The notes: generated by a model from the sequence alone, not told the origin. Shown: positions 37,268-48,701, counted from the stretch's first letter. The stretch: DNA of 54,112 nt from Paenibacillus xylanilyticus (GCF_013359935.1 NZ_JABMCB010000145.1:1-54112); one strand, 5' to 3'. Numbers and translations: made by a program.

Positions 37268-37537
37268 ATGACAAAGCACCCGGTAGTTGTCCGTTTGAAA
37301 ACGGGTCTCCATGCCAGACCTGCGGCACTGTTCGTTCAAGAAGCGAATAAGTACTCATCTGAAGTGTTCGTCGAGAAGGACGACAAAAAAGTTAATGCAA
37401 AAAGTATCATGGGGATCATGAGCCTTGCAATCAGTACTGGTACGGAAATCCACATTAGTGCTGAAGGCGCGGACGCCGAACAGGCTGTAAACGCTTTAGT
37501 AAGTCTGGTGAGCAAGGAAGAACTTGAAAACCAATAA
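37268..37537 (+). CDS. crh: Crh/HPr-family phosphocarrier protein with both His15 and Ser46
   Basis: This 89-aa HPr-fold protein sits after whiA, the crh position in B. subtilis. Its backbone matches Crh (RLKTGL-ARPAALFVQEAN, VFVEKD-KKVNAKSIMG), including Ser46, the target of HprK. B. subtilis Crh has Gln at 15 and so cannot act in the PTS; here residue 15 is His, in TGLHARPAA. It may therefore work both as a PTS phosphocarrier and as a CcpA corepressor. The ATG follows GGGGGTAAG, and the gene has its own promoter and terminator. Confidence 0.9.
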   Translation: MTKHPVVVRLKTGLHARPAALFVQEANKYSSEVFVEKDDKKVNAKSIMGIMSLAISTGTEIHISAEGADAEQAVNALVSLVSKEELENQ

Positions 37538-37560
37538 GATATGATTACCATTACATGAAG

Positions 37561-37582
37561 AAGTCCCGCAAGGGGCTTTTTT
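37561..37582 (+). terminator. Rho-independent terminator after crh
   Basis: AAGTCCC and GGGGCTT form a 7-bp stem (one G-U) with a GCAA tetraloop and a T-run to 37582. Confidence 0.88.
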
Positions 37583-37685
37583 GCGTTTCCGGGATAGTCA
37601 AGTGCAACATTTTGGAAGAAGCCTCGTCTGTTAAGGTATCAAACCGCTTTGAATTTGAGATGTTAGACATAAGGAGGCTAAAGTG

Positions 37686-38441
37686 ATGGGTAAACAATGG
37701 ATGAAGCCGCTTGGTGCGGTGTTGGTTGCAGGGACATTGCTTGTTGGTGGGACAGCATGGGTGGCACCGGGAAATTATGCTTACGCTGCCGAAGTGCAAG
37801 GGGTACAGCAGAACGTGATTCATGTGGTAGGTAAAGGTGAAATTCAGGTGAAACCCGATATTGCTTATCTATCGATCGGTGTGAATAGTACTGCGGAGAC
37901 TGCTGCTTCTGCTCAAAAAGCAAACGCCGCCAAAATTCAAAAGGTGTCCAACCTGCTGAAAAATACGTGGAAAATCAGTGCGGACGATATTCAGACCAGT
38001 CAGTTCTATGTGCAGCCAAACTACACGTATAACGATAAGGAAGGTCAAAAAATTAAAGGATATACCGCTCACCATACGCTGACCATAACGTATCGCGAGA
38101 TGGACAAGATCGGTGAATTGCTGGATGCCGCTTCGGGGGCAGGGGCCAACAATATTGAAAATGTACGCTTTACGGTAGAAAATCCGGAAAACTTCGAAGC
38201 ACAAGTGATCGAGAAAGCGGTAGCCAATGCAGATGTGAAAGCAGGCGCGATTGCCAAAGCTGTTAAGCGTCAATTGGGTGCTGTCCTGTCCGTGAGCCAA
38301 GGCGATGCCAATGTGCCTGTGTTCTATGCAACGGAAAGTTTAATGGCCAAGGACGTGGCAGAGTCTGCTGCCGGTACAGAAATTGAAACAGGTCAGGTGA
38401 AAGTCAGCACAACGCTGAACATCACGTATGAAATGAAATAA
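37686..38441 (+). CDS. Secreted SIMPL-domain (DUF541) protein
   Basis: The 251-aa protein has a signal peptide (hydrophobic core about 10-27, cleavage near AYA-AEV at 34/35) and a SIMPL domain over most of the rest (IHVVGKGEIQVKPDIAYLSIGV at its start). Function unknown; SIMPL proteins are envelope-associated. AAGGAGG (37671-37677) favours the ATG at 37686 over the GTG three bases earlier. Confidence 0.87.
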   Translation: MGKQWMKPLGAVLVAGTLLVGGTAWVAPGNYAYAAEVQGVQQNVIHVVGKGEIQVKPDIAYLSIGVNSTAETAASAQKANAAKIQKVSNLLKNTWKISADDIQTSQFYVQPNYTYNDKEGQKIKGYTAHHTLTITYREMDKIGELLDAASGAGANNIENVRFTVENPENFEAQVIEKAVANADVKAGAIAKAVKRQLGAVLSVSQGDANVPVFYATESLMAKDVAESAAGTEIETGQVKVSTTLNITYEMK

Positions 38442-38460
38442 AGCATAAATCAATTCATGC

Positions 38461-38493
38461 AAAGGCTTTGTCCGGCGGACAGGGTCTTTTTTT
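38461..38493 (+). terminator. Rho-independent terminator after the SIMPL gene
   Basis: AAAGGCTTTGTCC pairs with GGACAGGGTCTTT through several G-U pairs, followed by a T-run to 38493. Confidence 0.85.
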
Positions 38494-38591
38494 ATGATAA
38501 GTGGAGCTTTGAAGAAGTAAGACATTAGTTGGCTCACTCTATCGGGTAATAGCTGCAGATTGATGTCTCTTTTGTATAATTGTTCGTGACA

Positions 38592-38671
38592 AAACCTTTA
38601 CCAATTGGATCAGGATCGAACAACATTGTAACTGGTGCTGTAAACCTTTACTGAATTGGGTTAATTATAAT
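38592..38671 (+). promoter_or_regulatory. Direct repeat and candidate promoter before the DUF3298 gene
   Basis: AAACCTTTACCAATTGG (38592-38608) and AAACCTTTACTGAATTGG (38642-38659) are near-identical copies 50 nt apart. A perfect TATAAT lies at 38666-38671, just after the second copy, but there is no sigma-A -35; the repeat occupies that place. It could bind an activator, or be part of an ECF-type promoter. The rest of this 300-nt gap holds only the preceding terminator. Confidence 0.45.
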
Positions 38672-38749
38672 AGAGAGGTGAGCGTATGAGATATGCGATC
38701 AGAATACATACGCTATGAACCCTAGGCGAATTCGAGAGGAGTTTTATAT

Positions 38750-39847
38750 ATGACATCATGGAAAAAGTGGACAAGTGCATTGCTCGCAGCAGGAATTATT
38801 GTAGGTAGTGGAGCGGTATGGCAGGATAACTCCGTGCAGGCAGCCTCGGTAACATCCAAAGTAACGGCACCTACAGACGTGACATTGAAGTCAGCAGGCA
38901 AAACCCTTACACAAAAAGGGCTTCTGCTAGGTGGATCAACGTGGGTATCCCTCACAGCTGTTAAGGATGTGGCTGGTGGGACATTAACATATAACGCAAA
39001 AACAAAAGAGTACTCACTGACTGCAGCGAACAACACGATGAAAATTAGTCTGGCTGATGGCGAGCCGACATTAAGAGTAAATAATTATTATCCCAATGTT
39101 GAAGCGAAGTTGATCAAGGGACGCTTGTACATTCCTTTTTCCGCTATGAGAGATTATTTGGGAGTTCAAGGCAGTTGGAATGGTAAAACCAAAACACTTG
39201 CACTCAGCAAAGTGGAACAAAACAGCGTGAAAGTAAAAGCAGCGACAGTTAAAGTCAGCATCAAAAATGCTGAAGTGGATATTCAGTACCCGCAGGTAAG
39301 TGGACTTGCCAGTGATGAAGCCGAAGCGGCAATCAACAAAGTGTTGAAAGACGAAGTGGATACATTTGTGGCTGATTTCAAAAAGCAGACTGCAGAATAC
39401 GGGTCCGCAACCGCAGACCGCCCATACGCTTTTGAAAGCACTTATGTGGTGACGTATAACGAAAATGGTGTGCTGGGACTGGTTACTCAACGTTACGAGG
39501 ATTATGCCGGAGCACATGGTATGACGACAAGAACAGGTCACACCTTTGCGCTGGATACTGGTAAAGAACTGAGCCTGGATGATGTACTGCAAAACAACAA
39601 GGCGATGCGCGAGACGCTTGGCAAAAAAGTAGGCGAACAACTCAAGGCTCGTGGTGGCTACCTCGAAGGCTATAACGGATTGAACAAAGATCAGGACTTC
39701 TATGTAACGCCAACAGGCGTGGTGGTATTCTTCCAATTGTATGAGTACACCGCTTATGCAGAAGGTTTCCCGGAGTTCCCGTTTACGTACAAAGAGCTGC
39801 TTCCTAAAGGTGCTGAGCCGTTTAGTGGTGTGACATCAGAGAAATAA
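38750..39847 (+). CDS. Secreted protein with copper amine oxidase N-like domain and DUF3298/RsiV-like domain
   Basis: The 365-aa protein has a signal peptide (cleavage near VQA-AS at 31/32). Residues about 40-155 look like the copper amine oxidase N-terminal domain common in Paenibacillus envelope proteins (LYIPFSAMRDYLGVQGSWNGKTKTLAL). Residues about 170-360 match the DUF4163/DUF3298 pair, also found in RsiV and PdaC (YVVTYNENGVLGLVTQRYEDYAGAHG). There is no TM, so it is not itself a membrane anti-sigma factor. It may bind peptidoglycan or lysozyme; that is inference. The ATG follows AGAGGAG. Confidence 0.85.
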   Translation: MTSWKKWTSALLAAGIIVGSGAVWQDNSVQAASVTSKVTAPTDVTLKSAGKTLTQKGLLLGGSTWVSLTAVKDVAGGTLTYNAKTKEYSLTAANNTMKISLADGEPTLRVNNYYPNVEAKLIKGRLYIPFSAMRDYLGVQGSWNGKTKTLALSKVEQNSVKVKAATVKVSIKNAEVDIQYPQVSGLASDEAEAAINKVLKDEVDTFVADFKKQTAEYGSATADRPYAFESTYVVTYNENGVLGLVTQRYEDYAGAHGMTTRTGHTFALDTGKELSLDDVLQNNKAMRETLGKKVGEQLKARGGYLEGYNGLNKDQDFYVTPTGVVVFFQLYEYTAYAEGFPEFPFTYKELLPKGAEPFSGVTSEK

Positions 39848-39922
39848 TCTCAGACTAGCTCTTTTGTAGACCTTATATGGCCTAATATGAGTTAAGGATC
39901 AACGGAATTATCTTTATAAAAT

Positions 39923-39962
39923 AAAAAGAGCGCCCCTCGTCATGTTCTTGACAAGGGGCGCT
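39923..39962 (-). terminator. Terminator of clpP
   Basis: AGCGCCCCT-C-GTCA and TGAC-A-AGGGGCGCT form a strong stem. Its T-run is on the minus strand (CTCTTTTTAT), so it mainly terminates clpP. Confidence 0.88.
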
Positions 39963-40033
39963 TCTTCGTATGTTCAGGTCAATCAGGTCATGCTGATTGT
40001 CTGTCCATGTCTTCCGTAAATGTCCGCTTCAGC

Positions 40034-40630
40034 TTAGATGCCTTGGGAGCCTACGTTTTCGATAACTTTATCAATGATACCGTAATCGGCAGCTTCAGCA
40101 GCACTCATAAAGTAGTCACGGTCTGTATCTTTCTCAATGCGCTCCAGTGGTTGGCCTGAGCGCTCAGCAATGATGCGGTTCAGGGTATCGCGCATTTTCA
40201 GGATGCGGCGGGCACGGATTTCGATATCCGAAGCCTGACCTTGAGCACCGCCCAGCGGCTGGTGAATCATGATCTCACTGTTTGGCAGGGCAAAACGTTT
40301 ACCCTTTGCACCAGCGTTCAACAGGAATGCACCCATGGAAGCTGCCATACCTACACAGATGGTAGATACATCAGGTTTGATAAATTGCATTGTATCGTAA
40401 ATGGCCATACCGGCTGTAATCGATCCGCCTGGGCTGTTGATGTATAGATGAATGTCTTTCTCCGGATCTTCCGCAGCGAGGAACAACATCTGTGCCATGA
40501 TGGCATTCGCAACAACGTCATTTACATCGCTGCCCAGGAAGATGATACGATCCTTCAGCAATCTGGAATAGATGTCATAGGCGCGCTCACCGCGGTTGCT
40601 CTGTTCAACGACCATAGGAATATAACTCAC
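40034..40630 (-). CDS. clpP: ATP-dependent Clp protease proteolytic subunit
   Basis: ClpP forms the 14-subunit protease barrel working with ClpC, ClpX and ClpE; it also degrades tmRNA-tagged proteins. From a GTG start, behind GAGGAGG with an 8-nt spacer, the protein is 198 aa and begins [10 protein letters not shown], aligning with MNLIPTVIEQ of B. subtilis. A longer frame to the ATG at 40657 would include the ribosome binding site itself and is rejected. The triad is Ser98 (GMAASMGAF), His123 (MIHQPLGG) and Asp172. A CtsR operator overlaps its promoter. Confidence 0.97.
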   Translation of the reverse strand: MSYIPMVVEQSNRGERAYDIYSRLLKDRIIFLGSDVNDVVANAIMAQMLFLAAEDPEKDIHLYINSPGGSITAGMAIYDTMQFIKPDVSTICVGMAASMGAFLLNAGAKGKRFALPNSEIMIHQPLGGAQGQASDIEIRARRILKMRDTLNRIIAERSGQPLERIEKDTDRDYFMSAAEAADYGIIDKVIENVGSQGI

Positions 40631-40697
40631 GTGAAAAACCTCCTCGGAAATGTTCATGGAATAGTGTATCTATTTAAACTGTTACCGTATTACCCAC

Positions 40698-40726
40698 ATC
40701 ATAAACAATTTCAAACAAAAAGTCAA
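40698..40726 (-). promoter_or_regulatory. Sigma-A promoter of clpP
   Basis: On the minus strand TTGACT (40726-40721) and TATGAT (40703-40698) are 17 nt apart, both strong. The -35 lies inside the CtsR box. Confidence 0.85.
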
Positions 40727-40737
40727 AGAAAGTCAAA
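40721..40737. promoter_or_regulatory. CtsR operator
   Basis: AGTCAAAGAAAGTCAAA is an exact tandem of the CtsR heptamer RGTCAAA with a 3-nt spacer. It overlaps the clpP -35, so CtsR would repress clpP until heat or protein stress inactivates it. Confidence 0.92.
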
Positions 40738-40806
40738 CTAACTTTGAAAAAAAAGAAACCTTTACGGTTCCATTGGTTAAAAGGGTTATGAACTGCTAAT
40801 CAAGAA

Positions 40807-40881
40807 TGGCGCGCCCGCCAAGAATCGAACTTGGATCTCAGGCTTCGGAGGCCTACGTCATATCCATTGGACCACGGGCGC
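40807..40881 (-). tRNA. tRNA-Arg (CCG)
   Basis: On the minus strand the acceptor GCGCCCG pairs with CGGGCGC. The anticodon loop CTCCGAA gives anticodon CCG, reading CGG. The T-arm has loop TTCGATT, the discriminator is G and CCA is encoded. It is a single tRNA with its own promoter upstream. Confidence 0.95.
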
Positions 40882-40904
40882 ACATTTATGTGACAGCAAT
40901 AATG

Positions 40905-40933
40905 ATTATAGCTCATGAGATACTGAATTGCAA
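40905..40933 (-). promoter_or_regulatory. Promoter of tRNA-Arg
   Basis: On the minus strand TTGCAA (40933-40928) and a perfect TATAAT (40910-40905) are 17 nt apart, with the tRNA beginning 24 nt downstream. Confidence 0.85.
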
Positions 40934-41073
40934 GAGGATGATTACGCTCATGGTTTGGATTAGCCCGAATTTGATCATGATGAGGAAGAATGGATAAAGA
41001 GAGCATTTAAGTAAATGCTAAGAAAGGTTTTGGACAGGCTGCATGAAGCGTGTCCTTGAAGACTTCAGAAGCG

Positions 41074-41109
41074 ATATATAGATGAGATTTTCGGTTTCCT
41101 TCTATATAT
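41074..41109 (+). other. Inverted repeat in the gap before cggR
   Basis: ATATATAGA (41074-41082) and TCTATATAT (41101-41109) can form an AT-rich 9-bp stem; a second palindrome AGCATTT-AAGT-AAATGCT lies at about 41002-41019. Neither has a T-run. The 40934-41206 stretch holds no convincing gene. Confidence 0.3.
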
Positions 41110-41206
41110 GGTATGCATGAGGGCTGCCGCGTCGTGGAAGTTGGAGATTGTGAAAATAAGCGCGTACAATGGGCCCAAGTCGTTGTGAAATAAGGCTTTT
41201 GAAACA

Positions 41207-41235
41207 CTTGCATGTCGCGTCAGTTTTAGGTAGAA
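41207..41235 (+). promoter_or_regulatory. Promoter of the cggR-gapA operon
   Basis: TTGCAT (41207-41212) and TAGAAT (41230-41235) are 17 nt apart. The CggR operator lies immediately downstream, so repression would act on elongation or open complex, as in Bacillus. Confidence 0.75.
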
Positions 41236-41241
41236 TAGACG

Positions 41242-41278
41242 TGGGACTTAAAAAGTTAACCCGGGACATTTTAGGGCC
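41242..41278 (+). promoter_or_regulatory. CggR operator
   Basis: GGGAC at 41242-41246 and GGGAC (as CGGGAC) at 41262-41266 are exactly 20 bp apart, the period of the CggR tandem operator. The second half-sites (TGTC in B. subtilis) are poorly conserved. Position between promoter and cggR matches the known arrangement. Confidence 0.75.
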
Positions 41279-41321
41279 ATGAAAGAAAGCTTGGAACGAG
41301 AAGCTTGCGGGAGTGGAAAGC

Positions 41322-42347
41322 ATGCGAACGATTTTAGAAGTGCAAAAGCAGCTTCTGCCTGATCTCATGGATGTCTTGAAAAAGAGGTATACGATTCTGC
41401 ACCAGATCATGTTATCGGATGTGATCGGGCGGAGAACGTTAGCCAATTCCATGCAGATGACCGAGCGGGTTCTGAGGGCTGAGACCGATTTGTTAAAGGC
41501 TCAGGGACTTATTGAAATTGACAGTGCAGGAATGAAGATCAGCGAGGCTGGGCATGATTTGCTGCAGCAGTTAGAGCCCGTGGCCAAAGAGCTGTTCGGA
41601 TTATCCGAGCTGGAAGAACGCATCAAGCAAGCCTACGGTCTGCAAAAGGTAGTTGTCGTTCCCGGCGATTCGGACATTTCTCCATTTGCCAAACGGGAAC
41701 TGGGTAAAGCCGGAGCGAAGGCTCTTGGTCAAGTGATGAATGATAACGACGTTGTTGCCGTTACTGGCGGTTCAACAACGGCAGAAGTAGCAGAGCAGCT
41801 GACTCCGCCAACATCGTTAAAAGGTGTCTGGTTCGTACCGGCACGCGGTGGATTGGGAGAAAGCCTCGAGATTCAGGCCAATACGATTGCGTCGACAATG
41901 GCAAAACGGGTAGGAGCGCAATACAAACTCCTGCATGTACCGGATTTGCTGAGTGATCATGCCTATGAATCGTTAATTCAGGACCCTAGTGTCCAGGAGA
42001 TTCTTCAGCTGATCAGACAGTCACGAATCGTGATTCACGGGATCGGTGATGCCGTGGAGATGGCGCGAAGACGCAAACTTGCAACGGAGATCGTAGAAGA
42101 GCTTCAAGAGCAAGGTGCCGTATCTGAATCCTTCGGTTATTATTTTAACGATCAGGGTGAAGTGGTACATACCATGCTCACTCTGGGCATGCGACTTCAG
42201 GATATTGAACGGACCGATGTGGTGATCGGGATTGCGGGCGGCAAAAGCAAGGCGGCTGCCATTCATTCCGTACTGCGATTCGGGCAGGAGGATATTCTGA
42301 TTATTGATGAGGCTGCTGCCGAAGTCATCGTAGCCGAAATGGAATAG
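41322..42347 (+). CDS. cggR: Central glycolytic genes regulator CggR
   Basis: CggR is a SorC/DeoR-family repressor of the gapA operon, relieved by fructose 1,6-bisphosphate. The 341-aa protein has an N-terminal HTH (about 18-75, with LHQIMLSDVIGRRTLANSMQMTERVLRAETDLL) and a sugar-binding domain (about 90-340, VVAVTGGSTTAEVAEQL, GIGDAVEMARRR). The frame starts with GTG at 41313, but GGGAGTGG favours the ATG at 41322. It is the first gene of the glycolytic operon. Confidence 0.96.
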   Translation: MRTILEVQKQLLPDLMDVLKKRYTILHQIMLSDVIGRRTLANSMQMTERVLRAETDLLKAQGLIEIDSAGMKISEAGHDLLQQLEPVAKELFGLSELEERIKQAYGLQKVVVVPGDSDISPFAKRELGKAGAKALGQVMNDNDVVAVTGGSTTAEVAEQLTPPTSLKGVWFVPARGGLGESLEIQANTIASTMAKRVGAQYKLLHVPDLLSDHAYESLIQDPSVQEILQLIRQSRIVIHGIGDAVEMARRRKLATEIVEELQEQGAVSESFGYYFNDQGEVVHTMLTLGMRLQDIERTDVVIGIAGGKSKAAAIHSVLRFGQEDILIIDEAAAEVIVAEME

Positions 42348-42452
42348 GTTTTGTTTTACCACAACTCTTGTTGTCTTGACGGACTTCACCGTCTGTCTTG
42401 AATATATAAGCTTCATAAAAAAATTAAATCAAAACTTGGGAGGAACTTACTC

Positions 42453-43460
42453 ATGATTAAAGTAGGTATTAACGGTTTTGGACGTATTGGTCGCTTGGCA
42501 TTCCGCCGCATTCAAAATGTAGAGGGCATTGAAGTAGTAGCAATCAACGACTTGACTGACGCTAAAATGCTGGCTCATTTGCTTAAATATGATACAACTC
42601 AAGGTCGCTTCGATGGCGATGTTGAAGTACACGATGGCTTCTTCAAAGTGAACGGCAAAGAAGTTAAAGTACTCGCTAACCGTAACCCAGAAGAACTTCC
42701 TTGGGGCGACCTGGGCGTAGACATCGTTCTGGAATGTACTGGTTTCTTCACAACGAAAGAAGCAGCTGAGAAACACTTGAAAGGCGGAGCTAAGAAAGTT
42801 GTTATTTCCGCACCAGCTACTGGCGACATGAAAACCATCGTTTACAACGTAAACCATGAAATCCTCGACGGTACTGAAACTGTAATCTCCGGCGCATCTT
42901 GCACAACAAACTGCCTGGCACCAATGGCAAAAACACTGCAAGACAAATTCGGAATCGTTCAAGGTTTGATGACTACAATTCACGCTTACACTGGCGACCA
43001 AAACACATTGGATGCTCCACACCCTAAAGGTGACTTCCGTCGTGCTCGCGCAGCGGCTGAAAACATCATCCCTAACACAACTGGTGCTGCTAAAGCAATC
43101 GGTTTGGTTATCCCTGAACTGCAAGGTAAACTCGACGGTGCAGCTCAACGTGTACCAGTAGCTACTGGTTCCCTGACTGAGCTCGTAACTGTTCTTGGAC
43201 AAAAAGTAACTGCTGAAGAAGTTAACGCAGCAATGAAAGAAGCTTCCGATCCACAAACTTTCGGATACACTGAAGATGAAATCGTATCTTCCGATATCCA
43301 AGGTATCACTTTCGGTTCCCTGTTTGATGCAACTCAAACTAAAGTTCTGACTGTGGGCGACCAACAACTGGTTAAAACTGTAGCTTGGTATGACAACGAA
43401 ATGTCCTACACTGCTCAACTGGTTCGCACTTTGGAGCACTTTGCAAAAATGATCAAGTAA
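42453..43460 (+). CDS. gapA: Glyceraldehyde-3-phosphate dehydrogenase
   Basis: This is the glycolytic, NAD-dependent enzyme: GINGFGRIG at the N-terminus, Asp33 at the coenzyme ribose, catalytic Cys150 in SGASCTTNC and His in TIHAYTGDQ. The 335-aa length is standard. Codon use is highly biased, so an uninterrupted antisense frame appears over nearly the whole gene. The ATG follows GGGAGGAA. The 105-nt gap to cggR has a small hairpin GACGG/CCGTC, in the area where Bacillus cleaves the cggR-gapA transcript. Confidence 0.98.
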   Translation: MIKVGINGFGRIGRLAFRRIQNVEGIEVVAINDLTDAKMLAHLLKYDTTQGRFDGDVEVHDGFFKVNGKEVKVLANRNPEELPWGDLGVDIVLECTGFFTTKEAAEKHLKGGAKKVVISAPATGDMKTIVYNVNHEILDGTETVISGASCTTNCLAPMAKTLQDKFGIVQGLMTTIHAYTGDQNTLDAPHPKGDFRRARAAAENIIPNTTGAAKAIGLVIPELQGKLDGAAQRVPVATGSLTELVTVLGQKVTAEEVNAAMKEASDPQTFGYTEDEIVSSDIQGITFGSLFDATQTKVLTVGDQQLVKTVAWYDNEMSYTAQLVRTLEHFAKMIK

Positions 43461-43475
43461 TATCTGCAATAACAT

Positions 43476-43509
43476 AGAGCGGAAACAGATGCTATTGTTT
43501 CCGCTCTTT
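43476..43509 (+). terminator. Strong hairpin between gapA and pgk, partial terminator or stabiliser
   Basis: AGAGCGGAAACA (43476-43487) pairs perfectly with TGTTTCCGCTCT (43496-43507), but the T-run is short (about five with the stem end). It may attenuate transcription so that gapA mRNA exceeds pgk, or protect the gapA 3' end. Confidence 0.6.
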
Positions 43510-43609
43510 ATCTATCAACCTTTTGCAAATTTCTCAAAAACACCAGGACTGACAGGGGATTTGGGCCCTTGATTGGTCCACCAAATACATGGGTGCGGAG
43601 GAAATACAG

Positions 43610-44791
43610 ATGAACAAAAAAAGTGTACGCGATATCGAATTGACAGGAAAACGGGCTTTTGTCCGTGTAGATTTCAATGTGCCGCTCGAAGATGGTAAAA
43701 TTACAGATGACAAACGTATTCGTGCAACGCTTCCTACGATCAACTACTTGATCGAAAAAGGCGCTAAAGTCATTCTTGCAAGCCACATGGGCCGTCCTAA
43801 CGGCGAAGTGGTTGAATCCTTGCGTTTGACTCCAGCAGCCGAGCGTTTGTCTGAATTGCTTGGTAAAACAGTTGTCAAAGCTGACGATTCCGTTGGTGAC
43901 GCTGTTAAAGCTCAAGTTGCTGAACTGAACAACGGTGACGTATTGTTGCTTGAAAACGTTCGTTTCCACGCAGGCGAAGAGAAAAATGATCCGGAACTCG
44001 CAAAACAATTTGCGGAACTGGCTGACGTTTTCGTTAACGATGCATTCGGCGCAGCTCACAGAGCACACGCTTCCACAGAAGGCATTGCTCACTTGCTGCC
44101 AGCGGTATCCGGTCTCTTGATGGAAAAAGAACTTGAAGTGTTGGGTAAAGCGATCTCCAACCCTGAGCGTCCTTTCACAGCCATCATTGGCGGATCCAAA
44201 GTTAAGGACAAAATCGATGTTATCGACAACCTGCTGAACATTGCAGACAACGTAATCATCGGTGGCGGATTGTCCTACACATTCATGAAGGCTCAAGGTC
44301 ACGAGGTAGGACAATCCTTGTTGGACGAGTCCAAACTGGATGTAGCTCTGGGCTTCATCGAAAAAGCGAAAAAACTGGGTAAAAACTTCTACCTGCCAGT
44401 AGATATCGTCATTTCGGATGACTTCAGTGCTAACGCAAACACCAAAATCGTTGAAGTTGGCGACATTCCTGCGGATTGGGAAGGTATCGACATCGGTCCT
44501 AAAACACGTGAGATTTATGCTGACGTCGTTAAAAACTCCAAACTCGTAGTATGGAACGGACCAATGGGCGTATTCGAAATTGAACCTTTCTCCCACGGTA
44601 CTCGCGCAGTAGCTCAAGCTTGTGCTGAGACAGAAGCATACACCGTAATTGGTGGTGGTGACTCCGCAGCAGCAGCTGAGAAATTCAAGCTGGCTGACAA
44701 AATGGACCACATCTCTACAGGTGGCGGTGCATCGCTCGAGTTTATGGAAGGCAAAGTGCTTCCAGGCGTAGTTGCATTGAACGACAAGTAA
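43610..44791 (+). CDS. pgk: Phosphoglycerate kinase
   Basis: Pgk makes ATP from 1,3-bisphosphoglycerate. The 393-aa protein has [22 protein letters not shown], the hinge and the C-terminal [12 protein letters not shown] and [14 protein letters not shown] blocks. The frame begins at 43589, but GGAGGAAA precedes the ATG at 43610. The codon bias matches gapA. Confidence 0.98.
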   Translation: MNKKSVRDIELTGKRAFVRVDFNVPLEDGKITDDKRIRATLPTINYLIEKGAKVILASHMGRPNGEVVESLRLTPAAERLSELLGKTVVKADDSVGDAVKAQVAELNNGDVLLLENVRFHAGEEKNDPELAKQFAELADVFVNDAFGAAHRAHASTEGIAHLLPAVSGLLMEKELEVLGKAISNPERPFTAIIGGSKVKDKIDVIDNLLNIADNVIIGGGLSYTFMKAQGHEVGQSLLDESKLDVALGFIEKAKKLGKNFYLPVDIVISDDFSANANTKIVEVGDIPADWEGIDIGPKTREIYADVVKNSKLVVWNGPMGVFEIEPFSHGTRAVAQACAETEAYTVIGGGDSAAAAEKFKLADKMDHISTGGGASLEFMEGKVLPGVVALNDK

Positions 44792-45576
<785 letters not shown>

Positions 45577-45577
<1 letters not shown>

Positions 45578-47121
45578 TGACAGCTCCAAAACCTGTAGCA
45601 CTGATCATCATGGATGGCTTCGGTCTTCGTAACACGGTGGAGGGCAACGCAGTAGCGCAAGCCAAAAAACCGAATTACGATCGCTTTATGAGCCAATTCC
45701 CACACACAACGCTCACTGCTTGCGGTGAAGCTGTAGGTTTGCCGGAAGGGCAAATGGGGAACTCCGAGGTAGGTCACCTGAACATTGGTGCTGGCCGGAT
45801 CGTATACCAGGATTTGACCCGTATCTCCAAGTCGATTCGTGACGGTGAGTTTTTCGACAATGAAACACTTGTCAAAGCTGTACGCGAAGCGAAGCAAAAC
45901 GGTAAAAAGCTTCACCTCTACGGTCTGTTGTCTGATGGCGGCGTACATAGTCACATCGACCACCTGTTTGCCATGCTGGATCTGGCCAAAAAAGAAGAAA
46001 TGAATGATGTGTATATTCATGCCTTCCTGGATGGCCGTGACGTTATGCCAGACAGTGGTAAAGACTTCATGAAGAAGCTGATCGCCAAAATTGAGGAAGT
46101 CGGTGTAGGACAAATCGCAACGGTTCAAGGTCGCTATTACGCGATGGACCGTGACAAACGTTGGGAACGTGTTGAGAAATCATATCGTGCCATCGTTTAT
46201 GGTGATGGACCAAAATATATCGATCCACTCAGAGCGGTTGAAGAATCGTATGAAAAATCCGTATTTGACGAATTCGTTGAGCCAACGGTTATCGTTAAAG
46301 CGGATGGTGAGCCGGTAGGTCTGGTGGAGAGCGGCGATTCCGTTATCTTCCTGAACTTCCGTCCTGACCGTGCGATTCAGCTGTCGCAAGTATTCACGAA
46401 CAAGGATTTCCGTGGATTTGACCGCGGGCCGAAGTTCCCAGAAGGCTTGCACTTTGTGTGCCTGACACTGTTCAGTGAGACCGTTGAAGGTTATGTGGCT
46501 TACTCGCCTAAAAACCTCGACAATACACTGGGTGAAGTTCTGGTACAGAACAACAAAAAACAGCTGCGTATTGCTGAAACCGAGAAATACCCGCACGTTA
46601 CCTTCTTCTTCAGCGGCGGACGTGATGTTGAGCTTCCGGGCGAAACGCGTGTGCTGATCAACTCGCCAAAAGTGGCAACATACGACCTGCAACCAGAGAT
46701 GAGCGCTTATGAAGTGGCTGACGCATGTGTACGCGAGATTGAAGCGGACAAACATGATGCGATCATTCTGAACTTCGCCAACCCGGACATGGTTGGACAC
46801 TCCGGCATGCTGGAGCCTACCATCAAGGCGGTTGAAGTGACGGATGAGTGCATGGGACGTGTTGTTGACGCAGTACTTGCCAAAGGCGGCGTTGTACTGA
46901 TCACAGCGGACCATGGTAATGCGGATATGGTATTCGATGAGCAAGGACGCCCGTTCACTGCTCATACAACGAACCCGGTTCCATTTATCGTTACAGACTC
47001 TAACGTAACCTTGCGTGAAGGTGGAATCCTGGCCGATATCGCGCCAACGATTCTGGACCTGATGCAATTGCCTAAACCGGAAGAAATGACAGGTACATCT
47101 GTTATCGCTACCCGTAAATAA
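45577..47121 (+). CDS. gpmI: 2,3-bisphosphoglycerate-independent phosphoglycerate mutase
   Basis: The manganese-dependent mutase of 514 aa has the nucleophile Ser63 in [19 protein letters not shown] at the start and the metal sites [19 protein letters not shown] and ADHGNAD. It starts in the tpiA stop codon, with GAGGGGG upstream. A 242-nt gap, with a palindrome, separates it from eno. Confidence 0.98.
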
Positions 47122-47227
47122 GTTACACAGCCACATATACAAAGTGGGAAGTTTGGAGTTTGCCCCCGAACGAAGGAAGCAGAAATTGTCTGAAGAAACG
47201 AAGTGTTCGCCTTTATCACATGATTTC

Positions 47228-47245
47228 AACTTATTAAAATAAGTT
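47228..47245. other. Perfect AT-rich palindrome between gpmI and eno
   Basis: AACTTATT-AA-AATAAGTT is a perfect 8-bp dyad with a 2-nt centre. No T-run follows. It may be an operator or a processing hairpin. The rest of 47122-47363 shows no clear promoter or gene. Confidence 0.35.
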
Positions 47246-47336
47246 CAAAGAAATCAGGGGATAACAGCGATCGGAAGACGATTCTGCTGACGTAGTGGGC
47301 ATAAGGGCAAGCACAAGTGGTCCCAAATTTAAATAA

Positions 47337-48650
<1,314 letters not shown>

Positions 48651-48673
48651 GTTGTCTTCTGACGACTCTAGGG

Positions 48674-48701
48674 CAAGCCGGGGAACCGGCTTGTTCTTTT
48701 T
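48674..48701 (+). terminator. Rho-independent terminator after eno
   Basis: CAAGCCGG and CCGGCTTG form an 8-bp stem around GGAA, followed by TTCTTTTT. Confidence 0.92.

Noticed and set aside
40631..40657. Longer clpP start at an upstream ATG
   Set aside because: It would translate the ribosome binding site GAGGAGG itself; the GTG at 40630 aligns with the known ClpP N-terminus.
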